DNA of 64,000 nucleotides from an uncultured Agathobaculum sp. (lineage in GTDB: Bacteria > Bacillota > Clostridia > Oscillospirales > Butyricicoccaceae): the NCBI RefSeq assembly GCF_944380985.1, contig NZ_CALWJJ010000001.1, forward strand, positions 235,332-299,331, given 5' to 3'. Of the stretch, positions 59,565 through 64,000 are shown piece after piece. The position numbers were made by a program, and so were the translations under genes. Under the pieces are notes generated by a model. That model was not told the DNA's origin and ran no database searches. It saw only the letters and a list, made by a program, of their open reading frames with translations. Every line of letters begins with the position of its first letter. The stretch's first letter is position 1.

Positions 59565-60794
59565 TTACTTCTTTTCTTCGCTCTCCTTCAGCGACTCAAC
59601 CAGCGCATTGGCCAGGTTATCCAGCTCGATGGCCTTGTCATCGTTGAGGGCGGAAGCCAGTGACAGACGCTCGTTCAGAACCGTCATGTTCTTCATTTCC
59701 TCATCAATGTACTTCTCCATCAGATCACCGGACTTGCACGCCCAGGAGCCATTCTCGATGATCGCAAAGGTGCGGTTTTGCATATTCAGCGCCTTCATAT
59801 CCTCGAGATAAGACTTCATTACCGGGTAGATGCCGAGGTTGTAGGTCACCGATGCCAGCACGATATGGCTGTACTTGAAGCTCTCAGAGATCAGGTAAGA
59901 TACATGGGTGTTAGACACGTCGTATACCGCAACGTTGGTAACGCCCTTTTCGCACAGCTTGGCAGCCAGCGCCTGAGCAGCAGCTTCGGTATTGCCGTAC
60001 ATCGAAGCATAGGCGATCAGCACGCCCTTGACCTCGGGCTCATAGCGGCTCCACTTGTCATACTTGTCGACGAAGTAGCCCAGATCCTTTCTCCAGACCG
60101 GACCGTGGAGCGGGCAGATATACTTGATCTGATCAAGAATACCACTGGCCTTCTTCAGCAGCAACTGGATATGAGGGCCGTATTTACCCACGATATTCGT
60201 CAGATAACGGCGGGCCTCGTCAATCCAATCGCGATCGAAGTCGACCTCATCGGCGAACAGCTTGCCGTCCAGCGCAATAAACGTACCAAAGGCGTCGGCC
60301 GAGAAGAGCACACCGTTGGTGGTGTCAAAGCTGACCATGGCCTCCGGCCAGTGTACCATCGGCGCGCCAACAAATGTGATATTGTGGTCACCAAAGCTGT
60401 AGCTATCGCCTTCCGCTACCTCGATGCACTCATGCTCATCCACATGGAAGCCAAACTGGCGCATGAACATGAACGACTTTTCAGTCGAAATGACCTTTAC
60501 CTTGGGGTAGCGAAGCAGGATCTCCTCAATAGAGGCACCGTGGTCAGGCTCCATATGGTTGATAACCAGGTAATCCAGCGGCTTGCCATTGAGCAGATAC
60601 TCAATGTTCTCCAGCAACTGACGGCAGGCCGACCAGTCTACCGTATCAAACAGTACGGATTTCTTATCCAGCAGCAGGTAAGCGTTATAGCTTACGCCCT
60701 TGGGAATGGGGTGAATATTCTCAAACAGGGCCAGGCGATGATCGTTAGCGCCCACCCAGTAAAGATTGTCGGTGACAGCTCGCACACAATGCAT
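59565..60794 (-). CDS. fprA: Flavodiiron protein (FprA-type O2/NO reductase)
   Basis: Cytosolic enzyme that reduces O2 to water, or NO to N2O, with electrons from rubredoxin or F420H2/ferredoxin. The 409 residues have an N-terminal metallo-beta-lactamase-like di-iron domain with the full ligand set (His80, Glu82, Asp84, His85 in NHMEPDHGA; His148; Asp167; His230 in CPLHG). A C-terminal flavodoxin domain from about residue 255 contains the FMN loop ASMYGNTE. It is class A, with no rubredoxin domain of its own. It lies 42 bases downstream of the acyl-CoA dehydrogenase-EtfA-rubredoxin fusion gene in the same direction, so the fused rubredoxin is the obvious donor candidate. The ribosome binding site GGAGGA precedes the ATG. 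Confidence 0.93.
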   Translation of the reverse strand: MHCVRAVTDNLYWVGANDHRLALFENIHPIPKGVSYNAYLLLDKKSVLFDTVDWSACRQLLENIEYLLNGKPLDYLVINHMEPDHGASIEEILLRYPKVKVISTEKSFMFMRQFGFHVDEHECIEVAEGDSYSFGDHNITFVGAPMVHWPEAMVSFDTTNGVLFSADAFGTFIALDGKLFADEVDFDRDWIDEARRYLTNIVGKYGPHIQLLLKKASGILDQIKYICPLHGPVWRKDLGYFVDKYDKWSRYEPEVKGVLIAYASMYGNTEAAAQALAAKLCEKGVTNVAVYDVSNTHVSYLISESFKYSHIVLASVTYNLGIYPVMKSYLEDMKALNMQNRTFAIIENGSWACKSGDLMEKYIDEEMKNMTVLNERLSLASALNDDKAIELDNLANALVESLKESEEKK

Positions 60795-60836
60795 GATTCG
60801 TCCTCCTTATGCAAATCAATAGATGGCCTATGATCA

Positions 60837-62747
60837 TTATTCCTCGATGAACTGTTCCTTCCCCTCGGCACACTCGGGGCACACCCAGTCCTGAGGCAGT
60901 TTTTCAAACAGCGTACCGGGCTGGATCTCGCCATCCGGATCGCCCAGCTCAGGCACATACTCGTAACCGCAGCCACTGCAAACGTAGCGCTTGCCGATCG
61001 GCTCGTCCTTTGGCGGACGCGGGCGCTTCATCTTGACCATCGGCGGCGCAGGCTGCTTCTCGCCGGTATCGAGCGCGGCAGCCAGCAGCGGCAGGATCTC
61101 CTCGACATCTCCTACGATGCCGTAGTCGCAGTTTTTAAAGATCGCAGCGCCGGGGCTCTTATTGATTGCAACGATCGTAGAAGCATCCTTGATGCCCTTG
61201 AGATGCTGCACCGCACCAGAAATACCACAGGCGATGTACAGGTTGCCGGTGAACTTCTGGCCGGACATACCGACATAGCGGTTAAGCGGCACATACTTAA
61301 GCGTCTCGGCCACCGGGCGGGATGAACCAACCGCAGCGCCGGCCGCACGGGCCAGATCCTCGACCAGCTTCATGTTCTTCTGATCGCCAATGCCCTTACC
61401 CGCAGATACTACGCGCTCCGCCTGAGCGATCGGGGTGTCGATCGGGATACCTACGGTGAAATCGTGACCGTCCTTCTTCAGGCACTCGACCAACTCGGCT
61501 ACCTGATCGGCAGCGCTGCCGTCGCGCAGGATCTTCTTCTTGCGCACGCCGGTAATAGGCGCGGGCTTCTTGGCATGGCCGGGAGCGCCCGATGCGCTCT
61601 TCGGCGGCCTGCCAAGGAGATGCGAGGCAATAACTACGCGCTGAATCTCATTGGTACCCTCATAGATCGTGGTGATCTTGGCATCACGATATGCGCGCTC
61701 GACATCCATGCCCTTCATGTAGCCCGAGCCGCCGAAGATCTGCAGTGCGTCGTTGGTTACCTCGAGGGCGATATCTGAAGCATACATTTTCGCCATAGCG
61801 GCCTCCATGCCATACGGCACATGCGCCTGCTTCAGCTCGGCCGCCGAATAGACCAGGAAGCGCGCGCAGCGCAGCTTGGTCGCCATATCTGCAAACTTAA
61901 AGGAAATGCTCTGCTGGAAGCCGATCGGCTTGCCAAACTGGATACGCTCCTTAGCATACTCGAGCGCGTTTTCATAAGCGCCCTGCGCAATGCCGAGCGC
62001 CTGGGCCGCGATGCCGATACGACCGCCGTCCAGCGTCGCCATCGCGATCTTGAAGCCTTCGCCTTCCTTACCCAGCAGATTCTCCTTGGGCACCTCGACG
62101 TTGTCAAAGATCAGCTCAGCTGTGCTGGAAGAACGAATGCCCAGCTTATCATAGTGGTCGCCGAAATAGAAACCCTTCCAGCCCTTTTCCACGATGAATG
62201 CGCTGATACCACGGGTACCGATGTCCGGGGTCGTCACCGCAAAGACTACATATGTATCCGCCTTGGGCGCGTTGGTGATAAAGATCTTGTTGCCGTTGAG
62301 CACATAGTGGTCGCCCTTGAGCACCGCAGTGGTCTCGGTTCCACCCGCGTCCGAACCGGCATTAGGCTCGGTCAGGCCGAAAGCAGCGATCTTCTCACCT
62401 TTCGCCAGCGGCGTCAGGTATTTCTTTTTCTGCGCCTCGTTGCCGAAAGCGAAAATCGGCCAGGAGCCCAGCGAAACATGCGCCGATAAGATAACGCCTG
62501 TACCGCCGTCCACGCGGGAGAGTTCTTCTACCGCAATGGCGTAGCTGGTCGCGTCGAGACCCGCGCCGCCGTACTCCTTAGGGTATGGAATACCCATCAG
62601 GCCCATCTGGCCCAGCTTGCGAATCTGCTCGTCCGGAAATTCATTGTTCTGATCGAGCGTAAACGCAATGGGCTTGATCTCTTCCTCCGCAAAGGCGCGG
62701 ATCTTGGCCCGGATTTCCTCCTGGGCCGGGGTGGTTTGATATTGCAT
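60837..62747 (-). CDS. Acyl-CoA dehydrogenase / EtfA FAD domain / rubredoxin fusion
   Basis: A single 636-residue polypeptide. Residues 1-380 are a complete acyl-CoA dehydrogenase: [11 protein letters not shown], the substrate/FAD segment [28 protein letters not shown], and the catalytic base Glu363 in YEGTNEIQR. It is short-chain/butyryl-CoA-like. Residues 383-440 are a linker with a small conserved domain. Residues 443-556 match the C-terminal FAD-binding domain of ETF alpha: [48 protein letters not shown] and DYGIVGD. Residues 588-629 are a rubredoxin with four Cys (590, 593, 623, 626). No ETF beta is encoded beside it. It probably oxidises an acyl-CoA and passes electrons FAD to FAD to iron. 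A class-A flavodiiron gene follows and an Rrf2 regulator precedes. The ribosome binding site AAGGAGG is strong. Confidence 0.93.
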   Translation of the reverse strand: MQYQTTPAQEEIRAKIRAFAEEEIKPIAFTLDQNNEFPDEQIRKLGQMGLMGIPYPKEYGGAGLDATSYAIAVEELSRVDGGTGVILSAHVSLGSWPIFAFGNEAQKKKYLTPLAKGEKIAAFGLTEPNAGSDAGGTETTAVLKGDHYVLNGNKIFITNAPKADTYVVFAVTTPDIGTRGISAFIVEKGWKGFYFGDHYDKLGIRSSSTAELIFDNVEVPKENLLGKEGEGFKIAMATLDGGRIGIAAQALGIAQGAYENALEYAKERIQFGKPIGFQQSISFKFADMATKLRCARFLVYSAAELKQAHVPYGMEAAMAKMYASDIALEVTNDALQIFGGSGYMKGMDVERAYRDAKITTIYEGTNEIQRVVIASHLLGRPPKSASGAPGHAKKPAPITGVRKKKILRDGSAADQVAELVECLKKDGHDFTVGIPIDTPIAQAERVVSAGKGIGDQKNMKLVEDLARAAGAAVGSSRPVAETLKYVPLNRYVGMSGQKFTGNLYIACGISGAVQHLKGIKDASTIVAINKSPGAAIFKNCDYGIVGDVEEILPLLAAALDTGEKQPAPPMVKMKRPRPPKDEPIGKRYVCSGCGYEYVPELGDPDGEIQPGTLFEKLPQDWVCPECAEGKEQFIEE

Positions 62748-62762
62748 TATGGAACCTCCTTC

Positions 62763-62788
62763 TAATGTTGGTAATTAGCAATATTATC
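62763..62788 (-). promoter_or_regulatory. Operator candidate and weak -10 before the fusion gene
   Basis: An imperfect inverted repeat, TAATATTG and CAACATTA on the minus strand (one mismatch, 8-base spacer; 62786-62763), lies between the Rrf2 gene and the fusion gene. A GATAAT (62788-62783) overlaps it and could be a weak -10. The site may be bound by the upstream Rrf2 protein. Confidence 0.4.
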
Positions 62789-62808
62789 ACAAAAGGCCGA
62801 TTTCAGGA

Positions 62809-63207
62809 TTAAGAAAGGATGTCTGCCAGCGAATATTGCTGTAGCTCTCCATCCAGCTTTTCCTGAATTTTTGCCAGGTTAGAATGCACTTTACACGCCC
62901 CATAAGAATTGCTCCATGGGCACTGATATTGGGAATCCATACAAGCGGACAAATTGCTGCGCTCGCCGATGGCCACCATCAGTTCGTGAAGACTGGTATT
63001 GGCAAGATCGGCTGTCAATCGGCAGCCGCCCGTTGTTCCTCTGGTCACCTGAATTAATCCGGCACCAGCCAGCTTCTTCAAAATCTTATAAGCAAAGGCT
63101 TGCGGCAAGAGCTCATCTTGGGCAATTTGCCCAACGGTATGCAGTTCTCCATCCGTCAGTGCCCTTAGGATCCGGAGGGCGTAGTCTGTCTCTCTGGTAA
63201 TCAGCAA
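62809..63207 (-). CDS. Rrf2-family iron-sulfur transcriptional regulator
   Basis: A 132-residue winged-helix regulator. The N-terminus LITRETDYALRILRALTDG is the classic Rrf2 start, and LPQAFAYKILKKLAGAGLIQVTRGTTGG is the recognition helix and wing. Three Cys (89, 96, 105) and His108, spaced like the cluster site of IscR/NsrR, indicate an iron-sulfur cluster, so it can sense O2, NO or cluster status. The start is a TTG at 63207, 6-7 bases after GGAGGA. A longer open frame to 63300 cannot be translated from this promoter because the -35 and -10 boxes lie inside it. It precedes the fusion gene by 61 bases in the same direction. Confidence 0.88.
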   Translation of the reverse strand: MLITRETDYALRILRALTDGELHTVGQIAQDELLPQAFAYKILKKLAGAGLIQVTRGTTGGCRLTADLANTSLHELMVAIGERSNLSACMDSQYQCPWSNSYGACKVHSNLAKIQEKLDGELQQYSLADILS

Positions 63208-63238
63208 GGCAACATCCTCCAGTCGGTTTTGTGATTTG

Positions 63239-63267
63239 AGCATATCAATTTGGACATAATTTGTCAA
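63239..63267 (-). promoter_or_regulatory. Promoter of the Rrf2 gene
   Basis: TTGACA (63267-63262), a 17-base spacer and TATGCT (63244-63239) on the minus strand. It confirms the TTG start at 63207 and probably drives the Rrf2-fusion-fprA operon. The spacer is AT-rich and may overlap an Rrf2 site. Confidence 0.75.
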
Positions 63268-63424
63268 GTATTGCATTTCATTTTTTATAAATTTTGTCAA
63301 TGTGCAAAAAAATATTAAATAAAGTTTTTAGAAAATATCCAATGAATTGGTGCAATTTCACAGGCAGTAAGTATGTAAGTGAAGAAAATCTTACTAGTGC
63401 ATAAGCTATCCAGAAATACATTAC

Positions 63425-63463
63425 ACAGATAAAAAAGAAGGACATCATCTAAGATGTCCTTCT
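63425..63463 (-). terminator. Terminator of the rRNA/tRNA operon
   Basis: The 11-base arms AGAAGGACATC (63436-63446) and GATGTCCTTCT (63453-63463) with a 6-base loop are followed on the minus strand by TTTTTTATC, directly after the tRNA-Thr gene. Confidence 0.9.
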
Positions 63464-63466
63464 CTT

Positions 63467-63542
63467 TGGAGCTGCTAACCGGATTTGAACCGGTGACCTC
63501 ATCCTTACCAAGGATGCACTCTACCTACTGAGCTATAGCAGC
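63467..63542 (-). tRNA. tRNA-Thr(GGT)
   Basis: Acceptor GCTGCTA pairs with TAGCAGC, discriminator T and encoded CCA. The anticodon loop TTGGTAA on stem CATCC/GGATG gives GGT (Thr ACC/ACT). T-arm GGTTCAAATCC is present. Confidence 0.95.
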
Positions 63543-63579
63543 AAAGAAAAAACGGCAGCCTGTACACCGCCGTTTGCCA

Positions 63580-63656
63580 TGGCGACCCGGATGGGACTTG
63601 AACCCACGGCCTCCAGCGTGACAGGCTGGCGCTCTAACCGACTGAGCTACCGGGCC
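63580..63656 (-). tRNA. tRNA-Asp(GTC)
   Basis: Acceptor GGCCCGG pairs with CCGGGTC (one G-U), discriminator G and encoded CCA. The loop CTGTCAC gives GTC (Asp), with stem CCAGC/GCTGG. G34 is the position that can carry queuosine, the substrate of GluQ. Confidence 0.95.
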
Positions 63657-63668
63657 GGATATAAAATA

Positions 63669-63745
63669 TGGTGGGCCTTCGGGGACTCGAACCCGGGACC
63701 GACCGGTTATGAGCCGGTTGCTCTAACCAACTGAGCTAAAGGCCC
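63669..63745 (-). tRNA. tRNA-Met(CAT)
   Basis: Acceptor GGGCCTT pairs with AAGGCCC, discriminator A and encoded CCA. The loop CTCATAA gives anticodon CAT. The paired first base (G-C) and the lack of three G-C pairs in the anticodon stem argue for elongator Met; a CAU-Ile (lysidine) tRNA cannot be fully excluded. Confidence 0.88.
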
Positions 63746-63806
63746 ATATTAAATGGACTGATAGTACTTTGCCGCCACATAATATAGTGGCGGCAAGCCT
63801 ATCGAA

Positions 63807-63882
63807 TGGCTCCTCAAGTTGGACTCGAACCAACGACCCTGCGGTTAACAGCCGCATGCTCTACCAACTGAGCTATTGAGGA
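63807..63882 (-). tRNA. tRNA-Asn(GTT)
   Basis: Acceptor TCCTCAA pairs with TTGAGGA, discriminator G and encoded CCA. The loop CTGTTAA gives GTT (Asn). First of the four tRNAs downstream of the 5S gene. Confidence 0.95.
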
Positions 63883-63889
63883 ATATCTG

Positions 63890-63913
63890 GGCGGATCAAA
63901 AGATTGATCCGCC
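63890..63913 (-). other. Hairpin between 5S rRNA and tRNA-Asn
   Basis: 10-base arms GGCGGATCAA and TTGATCCGCC with a 4-base loop, directly after the 5S 3' end and before tRNA-Asn. No U-run follows, so it is probably an RNA processing signal rather than a terminator, because tRNA genes of the same operon follow. Confidence 0.55.
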
Positions 63914-63920
63914 GGTGTGC

Positions 63921-64000
63921 GCGTCGAGTTATCTTTCCGGGCCGTCTCCAGCCAAGTATTGTCACCGTAAACGAGCTTAACTACTGTGTTCGGAATGGGA
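63921..64000 (-). rRNA. 5S rRNA, 3' part (cut by the window end)
   Basis: On the minus strand the end of the window reads TCCCATTCCGAACAC, AGTTAAGCTC and TACTTGGCTGGAGACGGCCCGG. These are the conserved helix III-loop B region and the 3' half of bacterial 5S rRNA. About 80 of the roughly 117 bases are inside the window; the 3' end near 63921 is an estimate. Confidence 0.9.

Noticed and set aside
63208..63300. A 31-codon N-terminal extension of the Rrf2 protein from a TTG at 63300
   Set aside because: The -35 and -10 boxes lie inside it and the family begins at LITRETDYAL.
63890..63913. The hairpin after 5S as the terminator of the rRNA operon
   Set aside because: It has no U-run, and four tRNA genes in the same direction follow before a full terminator at 63425-63463.

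Overview
The window looks like a chromosomal segment from a GC-rich, spore-forming, anaerobic Firmicute of the class Clostridia, probably an Oscillospirales/Butyricicoccaceae-type gut organism. The evidence is a T-box-controlled trp operon, a SpoIVFA/SpoIVFB-like pair and a GerMN protein, SLH-anchored surface proteins, rubrerythrin/PerR and flavodiiron oxygen defence, an NADP-type glutamate dehydrogenase and an acyl-CoA dehydrogenase of the butyryl-CoA type. Species assignment is inference only.

Layout. 0-1.2 kb: a LacI-type regulator. About 1.2-8.15 kb: a compact integrated element with excisionase, DUF6076-type zinc protein, RusA-like protein, winged-helix protein and tyrosine integrase. 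It carries an AT-rich PD-(D/E)XK nuclease-like cargo gene and abuts a tRNA-Ser. 8.4-14 kb: a complete branched-chain amino-acid ABC transporter (livJ-H-M-G-F) with a cytidylate-kinase-like gene at its end. 14.3-25 kb: housekeeping genes (HD hydrolase, MGMT-like protein, gdhA, an M23/M50 sporulation protease pair, carD-ispD-ispF, an HPr-like protein, yqeG-xylose-isomerase-like-aroQ-pepP, ybaK). 25-32.2 kb: rubrerythrin, PerR, a TrhA/hemolysin III protein, a secreted polysaccharide deacetylase, a small DUF1836-ybaK-nitrilase-thiE group, a GerMN protein and an AIM24 protein.

32.2-39.0 kb: the full trpEGDCFBA operon, tightly overlapping, behind a consensus promoter and a Trp-specifier T-box leader. 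39.2-54.7 kb: two giant secreted SLH proteins (2801 and about 2194 residues) on the same strand. The second is preceded by two tiny translationally coupled ORFs. 55.2-55.9 kb: a decayed SPFH/band-7 pseudogene with an intact promoter. 56.1-59.5 kb: gluQ, a NagZ-like GH3 lipoprotein and cysK.

59.6-63.3 kb: the most unusual locus. An Rrf2 regulator with a Cys3-His iron-sulfur signature is followed by a single polypeptide joining acyl-CoA dehydrogenase, an EtfA FAD domain and a rubredoxin, and then by a flavodiiron protein. All three read in the same direction. The order suggests a self-contained electron wire from acyl-CoA to O2 (or NO), controlled by a redox regulator. The window ends with four tRNA genes (Asn, Met, Asp, Thr) and the 3' part of a 5S rRNA, i.e. 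the tail of an rRNA operon.
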